64,000 bases of DNA from Sordaria brevicollis. Lineage: Eukaryota; Ascomycota; Sordariomycetes; Sordariales; Sordariaceae. A program made the position numbers and the translations under genes. Positions 12,901 through 24,279 of this stretch are shown piece by piece. The notes below the pieces were generated by a model that saw nothing but the letters and a program-made list of their open reading frames with translations, did no database searches and was not told where the DNA came from. Each line of letters starts with the position of its first letter. The stretch's first letter is position 1. The stretch lies in the NCBI GenBank assembly GCA_033439795.1, contig JAUTDP010000010.1, positions 2,480,001 through 2,544,000 of the forward strand, in the 5' to 3' direction.

Positions 12901-14160
12901 AAAGAAGAGGGGTAAGAAATTAATTACTTATTAGAGGATATTGTAATTTTTGACCTTAATAGCGTAAATTAAAATAATAAAAATACGGATAACGTAGAAG
13001 TACCGATAAATATTATAGAATTATATATTAATATTATCGTTATTATTAAAATATTTATTAGCGTACGCTTCTAAAGTAAAGACTTCGGTATATATATCGT
13101 CGAATTAGGTAATAAAATAATATAAGCTATATATATAAAAGCCTTCTATAATAACGGTTTTGATAATTTCTTTATTCAAATAAACCGGATCGAAGAATTT
13201 ATTATTAATTAAATTGCGTATAAAAAAGGCGAATATTTTAAAATTAAATATATTATAAAGGAGTTTTAAAGCGTAATAGAATTCGGTTTTATACTATTTA
13301 ATATATTTAACCCTATTAAGGCCGAATATATTTTATTCGATAAAGGGCTAAAAGTATCGAAAAATGAAATTAATAAAATTAAATTTAATATAAAAAAAGG
13401 CTAATATTAATACTATTTATTATTTTTAATTATAAGCGGAATATACTTCGGATTAAATAAATATAATTTTATAAATAAATAAAATCGTTTTTTAATCGCT
13501 ATAGATTAAGAATAACCGGTTATTAAACTACTCTTAACGTATACCGAATAGGTTAAAGAATAATTTATCGTATAAACGATAAATACCGGTTAAATCCCTT
13601 TTATTTTCGTTAATAACGGGCATTTATAGGATATAATTCTTAATTATTTTATAATACTATACTTTAAAGAAGGTATAATCGGGAAAATTATTATATTAAT
13701 AAATTATAAGAAATAAGGACCGTAATATTTCGAACGTAAACGAATTAATAGCGGCGCGGAACGTAAATAGGGTTAAAGTAAATAAAAGGATAATTTAATT
13801 TATTTAAAATAGGATATAAAGGCGAAATTAATTAGGAAGAAATAGGCCTTTTATATCCGGGCTATTAATAAATAAATACGTCGTAAAATTACGTATTATA
13901 TTTTATTTACTAATACTTAAACTCTAAACAATATTGAAATAATTATAATTATTATATATAATAATAAAGCCGGGGTTAAATATAATACGTTTAATATTAT
14001 ATTTAAAATTATTAATTAAAGAATAAAAAAATCTAGAAATTAATATACTAACCGTTACTATTTCTATAAAATATTTAACTATTTTATTTATCTAATAATA
14101 TAAAGTATAAATACTAAATTTAAAGAGAGTATTTTAAATACGCCTTTTAACGCTATTTAT
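12901..14160 (+). pseudogene. RIP-destroyed reading frame of an unidentified element (segment C)
   Basis: Codons read from 12901 stay largely open for about 1.2 kb. Runs of 15-25 codons are separated by TAA or TAG, and stop density rises sharply after about 14160. Protein-like stretches include FGFILFNIFNPIKAEYILF near 13282 and a basic stretch near 13735-13790. The stop pattern fits CAA/CAG to TAA/TAG conversion. I recognise no domain. This relic may belong to a different element from segments A and B, since about 4 kb of unreadable sequence separates them. Confidence 0.5.
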
Positions 14161-15210
14161 CCGTAAATATAAATCTAAAATTTGTAAAAAGAAATCGGCA
14201 ATATAAAGAATACGAATACTTATAATAATATTAAATATTATAAAAATATATACCGAAGTACGCTCTTAATAATTAAAACGGACTTTATAAATTCGTTAAT
14301 AAAAACGCTAATATTTTATTAAAATTTCGAATAATAAATATAAAAAAGGTGTTTATAACTTTAATATTATTATATTTTATTTAATTATAGCGGAGATCCA
14401 TTATATATTATATAAATCTTTAATTTAATAAAGCGCTTTACCGCCAATTATAAAAAGTTTATATAATTTAATAAAAGAAGAAAAGATAATAAAATCTTTT
14501 AAATAAAATTAATTATCGGTATTAAAACGTTCTATTTATATATTAACGCCTATAATTTCCGAAATATAATCCAATTTCCGTCGTTATTTTTAATTATACG
14601 AATTACGTATAAGAAATTTAAATTCTTATTAAATAACTTTAATATCGTATAAATATAATTCGCCTTTAAATTATAAAAGGACGCTTTAATAGCGTAGGGC
14701 CTCGCAAACTTTTTAATTCTAAAAAGCGTTAATAAATTAGAAAATATAAGGCCCTAATTTATATTTATTAAATCGGTTAATATTAACCCAACTATAAATA
14801 AATTATTATATAAAATTACGGTATTTCTTCTATAATTTTTAGGTTTTAAAAACGAGAAATTATTCGGGGTTAAACAATAGAGGAATAAACGTATAAAGTT
14901 CGGGTAATATATTATATTCCCGATTTTATAAATTAAAGAAAATTATAAGATTTATTATATATATTCGCTAATAATTAATTAAGGTAAATATTAAAGGATT
15001 AAAAGGGTTAATTAGAGGGAAAATTAATTCGGACGTTAAATTTAGAGAACCGGGCGCGAATATATAATAATTATTAGGAAATAATAGAAAATCCGAATAT
15101 TGAAAGGAAGTCTCGATATAATTAAAATCGGGGTCCGCTATTGTATAATATTAAATATTAAATGCAATATAATAATAGTAATAATAATAGTAAGAAATTA
15201 GTATAGTTAT

Positions 15211-16285
15211 ATTTTGACGCAACTAAAATATATATCACTTTATACTCGATGGCAATTTCGCGCAAAACGTGCTCAGACCTGCTACCGCAGAAAGGGGGGG
15301 GGTGGGGTTTCGGAGGTGCGGGTCTGTGCTGAGACTAGTCAATAATACACTGCGGGGGATTTCTTTCTTTTCATCCACATCTCATCTCTCCAAAGACACC
15401 ACACGACGAGTGTTGTCCTTCATCAGCCCAAGCAAACAATGGGTCTCACGAGATTGCACCACGAGTCCAGCAACAAATGGTGTCAGTGGGAGTCCTTAGA
15501 GACGCCTACCACTTCGAAATCCTCTGCGAGACAGGGTGAGAAGTTGTGGTGGGCGCTTGCAACATGTCTCGTCCAATCAAGCCCCCAACTCCAAGCTTCA
15601 TAAGCGCTGCCATGGGAGGCCATCCGAGGCCAATCACAGCTGGTTGCCCCAATGGGATAGATTGAGCGGATGACTTGACTGTCACTCTTCACAGCTTGAA
15701 CCCTATGGTACAGTGAAGACGAGAGCCCGACTGCCGCCCACGCCGCCCTCAGAAGCCTGACTAACCCCTTGCCCCTGTCTCTTTTTTCCTCCATCAAGTT
15801 GTGCCTGGCGGGTCGCAGTATCTGGCCGCATATTGATCACCTCCTTGTCTCCCGAGTCTGGCCCTTCTTTTTTTTCCTGATCTGATACAAGACAGCTTTT
15901 GTTTCAACAAGTCCATCTTCAAGTATCTTTTTGTTTGTCTCTCTGAAGAGCTTCAGCTTGTGACACAGTTGAGCTCGACGTGGTGTTGTTGCTGTCCAAG
16001 AGTTGTGTTGATCTTCTTGTCTTATCTTTCACCATCATCACCAGCCTCAACACCAAGGAGGGGTAATCGCGAACCCCTTGACGAACGACGAGATCGAAAA
16101 GTTGAGCACCCAAAAGAACATCCGGAAATAACAAACACTCACCCAAGAGTGACAAGAGACTGTTTGTCTACCCGAATCCTTCGACACCCCGAAGCTACGC
16201 CATCCCGTTGTTGCGCATAGCCGCTCTCCCAAAATAACCACCACTCCTTACCAAGTTACCAGATATCTCTTCAGACACAGACAAC
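15211..16285 (+). promoter_or_regulatory. Upstream region and probable 5' leader of the PhoD-like gene
   Basis: Ordinary-composition DNA begins here. The last ~450 bases before the start codon contain pyrimidine-rich stretches (a T-run near 15869) and CAACA/CACCA-rich sequence typical of Neurospora leaders. The short ORFs in this stretch look like chance and none shows a recognisable product. No TATA box or named operator can be supported. Confidence 0.4.
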
Positions 16286-19200
16286 ATGTCTCGATCCCGC
16301 GGTGTTCCAGATGAGGAACTCTTCATCAGCAGACCTCGCCCTTCAGACGAAGACTGCGACAGTCCTACTGTTGAGCCTCTGAGAATCTTCAAGCCCATGA
16401 GCCCGAAACCACCAGGTGCCGCCGATAAGGCATCTTACAAGTACCCCGCCCCGCCATCATCGTCGGCAGCAGCGTCGTCAGCGTCAGCTTCCAAGCCGTC
16501 CATCGCCCCTTTACCCGGCCTCCCGGGCCTCCCTCCGCTGCCATCCTTCCCTCTCCCGCCCGGAGCTTCGAGCTCGGCCGCCCCTCTTCCGTACCCGGAC
16601 GACGATCTCTCTCGACCTACACAGGCCTCCAAGCCCGCCCGAGCCCCATACCCCGTCGACGATGTGCGCAGACCCTCTCCTGCCTCCAGCACTGGGCGCA
16701 TCTATAGCCCTCCTCCGACCTCCTCGAGCCCCCAGCTACACAACGATACCACGCCGAGGTTGAACATAAGTCCCATTGACAAGAAGCCTGGTTTGGCTGA
16801 TAGAAGAGGAGCTGTTCCCAAGCCTCTGCAGAGTCCGGATAGTCCCAACGGGGATGACTTGTTTGCGAAGCCCTTGGGCCGGCCTTCTCAGCAGCCAGCT
16901 CAGCAGCAAGCTCATCCTGCGACGAGAATCTCCAATGCCTATCAGCAAAAGCCTTACTACCCTCCTCCCGGAGGTAGCAACGTTCGCAAGAACTCGGAGC
17001 CCAGCATTGCCCGTATCTCTTCGACGGCCTCCACTTCCACCACGAGAGCTAGCCGTGGATCGCCTCCTCCCCCGGAGACGCCCATTGTTGAGCCTGGTGT
17101 GATTCCAGGAGGTGGCATCGAAGCGCGCTATGCGGCTGCTGGTATTTCGGGGACGGCGACTCTCACGAGTCTCCAGGCGCAAACTGCGCAGAGTGCCGCG
17201 GCCCAGTCGAGGTTGGCGCAATATGGTGGACAGAGACCTCCTTCTCAACCACAACATAGCCAGCTTGGTCAACATCCTGCCCTCGCCCAGCAACAGCCTC
17301 CAGCTCAGGCGCAACCACCTCGGCCATGGACTCCCACCGAGTCTCCAGACCAGCAACCGTTTGGTCCTCCTACCGTGTACCAGGGTGATGCGGTAGCTCA
17401 GAACCCTCAGCCTGCGAGGCCCCAGCCCCAGCAGCAGAATAGCTTCAACCTGCCCAAGAACCCTGAGCCTGCGAGCAATGCGCCGGCTGGATCTAGTCTG
17501 CAAGTGAGCGTTCTGGAGCAGGACTTCCAGCGTATGCAAGCTTCCACTCCTCCTCCGGCTTATAGCAGTGTCACTCCGAATGCTTCTTCAGCTTATCCGG
17601 CTGAGAAGCAACGGCCAACTCAGGCACACCCGGCTACGGCCAACAACAATGCCACCCCGAACCCGAATTCTCGTCCGGCAACCGCTGCTTCTGGAAGTAG
17701 TCGGCCCGTGAACACTGCCTCTCCGGCCCCCTCTTCCTCTATCCACAAGCCTAAGCCCGTTGCCGTTGCTGCTCCTCAGACTCCGGCCCAACAGCATCCC
17801 GGACACCCGGCCTTTGCCAACGAGCCCCAGCAACACCCAGCTCAAGCTGCTCACAATGTTGGGCATCCGGCCTTGCAACACACCCCGTCTCTCATGGCTT
17901 CCACCCAGGCACCTCCCCCGTTGCCCGAAGGCTGGATCGCCCATCTTGACCAGAACTCTGGCCAGTACTACTACATCCACCTAGCCACCCAGGCCACGCA
18001 ATGGGAGTTTCCCAAGGGACCCAACCCCATCAACCACGAAGCCGCTCCGTTGTCTCCTACGGCTTCAACCTACGGCAACCCGCTCGCCTCCCCCTTACTC
18101 GGCGGCAAAGCCGGGCTGGCCTCTCCCATGTTCCACCCACAAACCCCTGGGTACGCCGAAAGCATCATGACCGTCGCCTCCGCCGCTCCCTCGGGCTTCA
18201 CCGGCCCTCCCCCCTCCGCCGGCGTCGACATGTACAAAATCATGCCCACCAACGGCGTCTACTTCGGCCCTTACCTTCGCTACGTCAACATGGACCTAGA
18301 AAAGGGTATCTGGCACGGTAGCATCATGATCGTGACCGACGCTCCTCAACCACCCACCATCCACATTCATTTGTCTGTCGATTTGTCTCCCAACCCGCGC
18401 CAACTGATCCCCCACAACATCTGGACGCACCAGCGCTGGGTATTCTACAAATACGACATGGACCTGCAAATGTCCGAACACGGCACCGAGCGGTGGACCT
18501 ACGCCGTAACCTCCCACCTCGGCTGCACGCGCTACGAATTTATTGTAGCAGGCCGTTACGAAACGGGATGGCGGATGATCGCCCACTCCGGCAACGACTT
18601 TGCCCCCTCAACAAACCAATCCGAGCGCGCCAAGTTGGGCGGCGTGGGCTTCATGTGGAAAGACATTCTCCAAAAGAACGTCGAATGCGGCGGTTTCCAC
18701 GTGCAACTAGGACTAGGCGACCAGATCTACGGCGACCGTTTGTGGAGGGAAGTACCCATCCTAAAACAATGGCTATCCATCGCGGGCCGCGAAAACCGCA
18801 AGAACGTAGCCTGGACGGCCCGCCACGAGGAAGACGTCACGCACGCTTACTTCCACTATTACACCTCCCACTTCGACCAGCCCTTCATGCGCGAAGCGTT
18901 CGCCCAGATCCCGCACGTCCTGCAGATAGACGACCACGACATCTTTGACGGCTTCGGCTCCTACCCGGAGTACATGCAATCCTCCGCCATCTTCAAAAAC
19001 ATTGGCCGGATCGCCATAGACATGTACCTCCTCTTCCAGCACCACACCACCGTCGAGATGCTACGCAACGTGTCTTCAGATATGGATTTGTTCACCATCA
19101 CGGGCGCGGGGTGGCATTTCGTCAAGTACTTGGGTCCGGCGGTGGTGGTTGTTGGTCCTGACTGTCGGTCTGAACGCACGCAGACGCGCGTCATGGCGGG

Positions 19201-20301
19201 CCCGACCTACCAGGGGTTGTTCCCTAAAGTGGCGATGCTTCCGCCGAGCGTGCAGCATTGTATCTGGATGCTTTCGGTCCCGGTGGTCTACCCCCGTCTT
19301 GAGACGGTTGAGACGCTGGCGAATACGTTTGCGACGGGTAAGAAGGCTGTTAATACCACTTACAACTTGCTGGGGAAGGTGACGAGTTCGGTGGCGGGTG
19401 TGGTGGGTGGGAAGGAGGTGGTGGCGCATGGGTTTAAGGAGGTTAAACGCGCGGTGGGTAAGAGCGGGTTGATGGGGAATGTCCTAAATCAGTTTGGCGA
19501 GTTTGAGGTTGCCGAGGAACTGAAGGATTTGTGGACGCATGAGAGTAAGGATCTGGAGAGGACGTATTTGATTAGGACGTTGCAGGGGATTGCGCAGCAG
19601 AAGGGGATTCGGATGACTTTTTTGTCTGGCGGTTAGTTTTTTCCCTTTCCCCCCTCCCCCTTCTTTTCTTTCCCTTTCCACCCTTTCCACCCTTCCCCCT
19701 TCCCCCTCACTCTTCTCCTTCCTTTCCACCCCCCTATCCTCCATATACACGCGATGCTAACATTCCCTGTGTCAAAGACGTAACAACAGCCGGCGCCGGC
19801 CTGCTCCACGACCCCTCCCACCCTTCGGACCACAAAACCATGTACCAGCTCATAACCTCCCCCATCGTCGCCGCCCCTTGCTCCTCCTACCTTTTGAAAG
19901 CCCTCCACTCCGGTTCCAACTCCAACAAGTTACTTTACGTCCCATTGAATGGGCATAAGAGCACCCACGAGGTCTCCGACACCAAGGAAGACATGATGGA
20001 AATCTTCCACACCGACGCCAGCGGCGCGGCGAGGGAGTATAAGAAGTTGATGGCGAGGAGGAATTACGTTGCTATTGTTGCTTATGACCCGGACGCGGTG
20101 AATGGTAGCATGATGGGGCAAATGGGGTTGGGAGGACCGGGAAATAATGGATACGCGGCCAGTGTGCACTCGGGGGGCAGTGGAGGGGGACTGAATAAAT
20201 TGAGTCTGGCGGTTGATTTTGTGGTTCAGGGCGATGGGGCGTTTACGGCTACTACCAAGTATGGACCGGTTATTGTGCCGCATTTGGAGTATGGGCATTA
20301 G
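16286..20301 (+). CDS. WW-domain PhoD-like phosphatase (two exons)
   Basis: The model joins 16286-19631 to 19778-20301 and gives 1289 residues. The start ATG has a good context (ACAACATGTC). Residues 1 to about 540 are a Pro/Gln/Ser-rich, low-complexity region. A WW domain follows at about 546-578, starting LPEGW, with W550 and W573 as the signature tryptophans. The remainder is a fungal PhoD-like metallophosphatase domain. Visible motifs are GLGDQIYGD (D812), DDHDIFDG (D882, D883, H884, D885), and VGPDCRSERTQTR. A metal site at GDV lies across the splice junction (D1116), but the usual GDVH reads GDVT here. The C-terminus reads VDFVVQGDGAFT, then YGPVIVPHL, as in family members. The family cleaves phosphoesters using metal ions; the substrate is unknown. 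The WW domain suggests recruitment by proline-rich partners. The gene starts only about 1 kb from the RIP block. Confidence 0.88.
19632..19777 (+). other. Intron of the PhoD-like gene (146 bp)
   Basis: The donor is GTTAGT at 19632, a TGCTAAC branch point lies at 19755-19761, and the acceptor CAAAG ends at 19777. Splicing completes a GAC codon and restores LSGDVTTAG, a recognisable family motif. Without splicing the frame stops at once (TAG at 19634). The middle is a pyrimidine tract. Confidence 0.88.
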
Positions 20302-20361
20302 TCCGTCGTCGTCTCGGTTTTTTAGCTGTCCGTCTTGGGTTGAGGGTGTGGGAGGGGGGAC

Positions 20362-20425
20362 CTTCCTTGTATAGGTAGGGGGGGAGGGAGGATCTTCCTT
20401 GTATAGGTAGGGGGGGAGGGAGGAT
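20362..20425. repeat. Perfect 32-bp tandem duplication
   Basis: CTTCCTTGTATAGGTA followed by a G/A-rich tail occupies 20362-20393 and is repeated at 20394-20425. It lies just downstream of the phosphatase stop, probably in the 3' UTR. It is far below the length that triggers RIP. Confidence 0.85.
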
Positions 20426-20689
20426 GGCTTTTGTTGCCTGGGCTGTTGTTGGCTGTAAGCGTTTGGATTTTGGATTTTGGGTTGGGTTTGGGCTTTCGTT
20501 GTTGTTTGATGTGATGGTTTTGGATACCGAGGTGGAAGCGTTGTGATAGCTTTTGGGGATTTGGTTTTGTTATGTTGTATGATCGGACTTGTTTTCAGAT
20601 ATTTTTCGTTTATATACCATTACTTTTGTTCTTTCTGTTAACTGATCCAAATCTGCTACTCGGCCATTTTCGGACGTTTTGAACTAAAT

Positions 20690-20975
20690 TGAACTCTTAT
20701 TGAAGTGTTGTCAAAGTGTTTTCAACGAGTTGTTAAAAGTGTTGTCAAAGTCTTGTTAAAGGGTTACTAAACTGTTAACAAAGTTTTATCAAAGGGTTAT
20801 TGCCATATGGTGAATAAAGTTTTATCAAAATGTTTACAAACCAGTTGGTAAAAAAGTCTCGTTGAAGTCTTCTCTACTGTAGACGTTCATCAAAGTCTTG
20901 ATCAAAGTCTTCTCAAGTCTTGCTCAAGTGTTTGTCAACTGGTTGTAAACCAGTTACTAAAGTGATATCATCCAG
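20690..20975. repeat. Degenerate short-unit repeat cluster (GTTGTCAAAG-like)
   Basis: Variants of GTNTTRTCAAAG recur every 13-20 bases: GTTGTCAAAG at about 20708 and again near 20742, GTCTTGTTAAAG, GTTTTATCAAAG twice, GTCTTGATCAAAG, GTCTTGCTCAAG. An inverted repeat AACTGGTT-GTA-AACCAGTT lies at about 20938-20956, and two further AACCAGTT/CCAGTTACT words flank it. Confidence 0.65.
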
Positions 20976-22893
20976 TTACTAGGTCTATAGTGTTAACTTC
21001 TTCCTTGGTTGTGCGAGCCTGGCTGTTCCCATGTCCATTTCCATCGAGGATTCAAGCTGTTTTCTTTTTGTGTTTCTGATGGTCCATTCATTTTACTGCC
21101 TTGTGCTTCTCCGTTTTTAGTAACTGTATATTGGGGATGGGTTTCTGTACTTCGAATCGCATATATTCGTATTTCCTGAGGGTATATTCACTCAAGCTGT
21201 TTTCTTCTTCTAAAATATGTCCAAGTAGCAATGTAACTTTATCAGATGATGGGGATTGTGTCCGGCTATTTGGGTACTCTATATTTGCGATAACACCAGC
21301 TCGGATTTTTTTCCTTTACTATTTTGTTTCTTTCCTCGAGTTTTTTGTTCCAGCCCTTTCCCTGCTTTCCCTCATTCAACTTACTGAAGTTGTCAGGACG
21401 AAGTCGCGTTTGAGGAGCCTTACACTCTTGTGATAAAACGCAACTGGGCATACACGTGTCCGACTGAAGTATCACTTCCTTGCATGCCAATTTGCACCAA
21501 AGTAAATCCTTTATGTTGTGACGGGACCACAACATAAGAAAGATATCACACCGAGATGTTGCCTCGTGGAACAACATCTTCAAGGTGGTCCAATGCATTA
21601 ACGTGAGGAAGGAGAATTGTAAATCTGAAATGAACAGAAGACGGTATGCTAAAATGACCCCAGAGTAAAATCCACAAACCAAACTATGCTACGTACTCCC
21701 CAAGCGATCTTGTTGCAGTACTTGAGTTTACCGGAGACTTCCGCCGAGCCTTATTTCTTATATTGATGCTTTTGACCAATAGTAAGTTATTCCGGTGCTT
21801 CATCTACTCGAGGCTTGGGTGTAAAGGCCAGCCTCGGCAAAGCCGCCTAACTGATGGACATATCGAGGAGGAGGTTATGAGACAGAGATGCAAGTCCGAA
21901 CTCTTCTGGAAGGGTTGGTTACCGATACCCAGCTTGTGTTGGGTATCACTGACAAGTGTCTATCGATCTCTTGTCAGGTTTCAACCTTGACTAAGATTTG
22001 TGATAGTCATCCTCAGTCATTTTCATCCCAACTTGTGACGAGGTTAGGTTTCGTCTGAAGACTTCAGATCAGAATCTTCGGATGACAGAATGCCGGAAGA
22101 AACCCAATAACCCAATGAGCATAACCTGCCAACCATCGGTCGAAAGAGAGACGAAAAGCACGCTGCGCTTATTCCAACCTCACGACCGCGTCCAACAACG
22201 TCCAACAGCTTTCCGTCAGGCCTACAAATGCCATGCCCGATCGGAATCTGACGTTGATTGACGTCGAGGCACATGAACACCATGACCTTACTGTACTTCA
22301 TCATGACTGCAGTGGCTTCTCTGCTTGCTTGACGATAGCAGGACCGACAAACGAATTTGAAGCAAGGAGAAGAATTCACGATAAGGATTGGGTAGAAGTA
22401 TGCAATCGGAGAGGACGGAGGGGGGAAATATCTCGCCGGTGACTGCACCATGCCGAGAAACACACCATCACCAGGTACCGAAACCCCTCTTCTTGAACTT
22501 CTTCGCCTTCTGAGGGGGAAAGTGACTCTTCTTCATGGGAATTTTGTGAATGTCGCCTCCCATCCCCCCTCTGTAGGCCTCCTCTGTACACGTGTGGACT
22601 CGCTGTTGGGCTTTTTGGGCGTGACAGAAGAGCGAACAGCCAACCAGTGGGAGAGGTTCCGGGTGGCAGCTTTTGTCAGAGCTTGTGAAGAAGAGCGAGG
22701 GAAGGAAATCGGAATGGGCCAATTGAGCGGTGAGAAACTGGATGGCAAGGGTAGACTGCCCAGAGGAAGGGCAGAAAGGATACCCACCACTGTAGGCCGG
22801 TGTACACCACCTTTCAAGTACCTACCCCCCGGCTGCAAATCATGATTCGGCCGCGGGAGTGTTGAGGGCGCGGGAGTCGGGACATGTTGTGAG

Positions 22894-22916
22894 ACACACA
22901 CACACACACGCACACA
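22894..22916. repeat. CA microsatellite
   Basis: An (AC)n tract interrupted by one G lies in the gene-free interval. Confidence 0.9.
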
Positions 22917-23974
22917 AGAAGACTGGAAGAGAGGGGGAGAATGAGATGAGGGTAAAATGAAGGTGGTCGGCCTCAGTTGGTGGCCGCACTGACTGGCAAA
23001 GTGGCAGGTGGTGAACTTTGAGGAAAAAGTTCAGCTGGGTTCGAGACGTGAGAAAACATCGAATTGGGAAAAGAGGTCGGGGCCCGGCCAAAATGTGTGG
23101 GGCCGTCAGTTCCAATGTTTCGATTCGTGGAGATCCGTCCCATCCTCCAGTCTGAGTCTCCTCACAAGCTCGCCAAGATTGTCAAGGATCGCTCCTTCTC
23201 CCGCGAGTGGGGAGGGAACATCGTGTTCATCCCAAGAACACAAAATGGAAAGAGGGAAAAAAGCACGGCCCCCTCTTCTTGTCTTTTTCACGCCTGCCCT
23301 CTTTGAAACTGTCGTTCGCCGCGGTTGTTGGCATTTCATTTTGACTTTTGACGCCTCTCGACGCCTTGGGTTCGCTCCTGCCACCCGAGGAGATCAAAAT
23401 TGCGGGTCTCAAGAGTATCATCAAACCAATTGGGATTGGTTCACGTAGCAATTGGCAGAACTGACAGGATCGGGGTCTTCTGTCTCCACGCAGGGCATCG
23501 TCGGTTCGGCGCTTGTTCCTTCCTTCTCAGCTCGTGGAGAGGCAGTAGGGAACACAGGCAATTCCCTGGCTAATTCCATCTGATTGTAACCTTTCATCTT
23601 GACAAAGTCTCTTTGGGAATTGAAGGGACTCTCTTCAACACTCTATCAACCATCTCAACTCTACCACACACACTCCTTACAGCAGGGCTGAACAGAGTGT
23701 CCAAGGGTCCAGCCTCATACCACACAACACCAACAACAACACCAACAACCACCAAAACGACTTCTTACAACACTCCATATACCCCGGAAAATAAACAAAA
23801 TCAATAATTGTTAACGCTGTTCGCTCTTTTGCGCTTTTGCTGCCGGGGGACCCTTCAACCAGGGAAAAGAAGAATCCATAATCGAGATCCGAACCCCAGT
23901 CCATTGCCCCCCCGTCCCCAGCCTCCAACCGAGAAGCAGCTCTCAAGCTCTCAGCTCCGTACGTGTGAGAATCC

Positions 23975-24263
23975 ATGACAGACAACTTTGATCCCATCCT
24001 CTCAACCAAAATACACCATACACCATACATACTATCACCCCATAGTGTCTAGTATCGCGATCGCTTACCACTTAGTCGTAGTGTTTGCAAAAGACTATCG
24101 ATACCCATCTTTTACGCGAAGAAAAGAAAGCTTAGACACGCCCATACTGAAACGACTGTAACGAATGAACGACACCCCCTACCAATTGCATCAGTATCAC
24201 CGACGACGCATACCCATTGCCAACCACAGATGAATGGCCCGTAACGAAACATATCACACATAA
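23975..24263 (+). promoter_or_regulatory. Three upstream ORFs in the lah-1 leader
   Basis: Three short ATG-initiated ORFs precede the lah-1 start. uORF1 is 23975-24052 (25 codons, beginning MTDNFDP). uORF2 is 24165-24233 (22 codons, MNDTPYQ). uORF3 is 24234-24263 (9 codons, MARNETYHT) and begins on the base after the uORF2 stop. uORF3 ends 16 bases before the main ATG. Their start contexts lack an A at -3, whereas the main start has one (CAACAATGAT). If the transcript begins upstream of 23975, these could limit translation of a very large protein. Transcript start is not visible here. Confidence 0.5.
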
Positions 24264-24279
24264 ACCCACGCGGTCAACA

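Larger units (their letters stand above)
1..15210. repeat. RIP-mutated AT-rich repeat block (probable heterochromatin)
   Basis: This block is strongly AT-rich and has almost no CpA or TpG, while CpG survives. In the first 240 bases I count 2 TpG, no CpA and about 11 CpG. That is the footprint of fungal repeat-induced point mutation, which converts CpA to TpA on either strand of duplicated DNA. No ORF of 60 codons survives on either strand, against dense ORFs after 15.2 kb. Diluted reading frames, tandem repeats and palindromes described separately show that it is built from old repeats. The change to ordinary sequence is abrupt, between about 15180 and 15240. In Neurospora such DNA normally carries H3K9me3 and cytosine methylation; that part is inference. 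I cannot name the element families. Confidence 0.93.
20302..23974. other. Gene-free interval between the phosphatase and lah-1
   Basis: About 3.7 kb holds no ORF with recognisable protein features and no RNA gene I can identify. It includes the phosphatase 3' region, two short repeat clusters (listed separately), a CA microsatellite, and towards 23.6-23.8 kb a CAACA/CCAAC-rich stretch resembling a Neurospora 5' leader. It probably holds the lah-1 promoter and possibly an untranslated exon. A regulatory or non-coding RNA role cannot be judged from sequence. Confidence 0.5.

Noticed and set aside
1..15210. Mitochondrial DNA insertion as the cause of AT-richness
   Set aside because: The specific loss of CpA and TpG with retained CpG fits RIP, and the palindromes are unlike the GC-rich palindromes known in Neurospora mitochondrial DNA.
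15269..16244. Short ORFs in the upstream region of the phosphatase
   Set aside because: They overlap on both strands, are under 110 codons, and have no recognisable protein features or splice continuity.
20840..23451. Several 70-150-codon ORFs in the gene-free interval
   Set aside because: They overlap each other on both strands, lack coding-type composition, and show no motif. I regard them as chance ORFs.
24217..24279. An earlier lah-1 start at 24217
   Set aside because: The codon there is TTG. The first ATG in frame is 24280 and has a good context.
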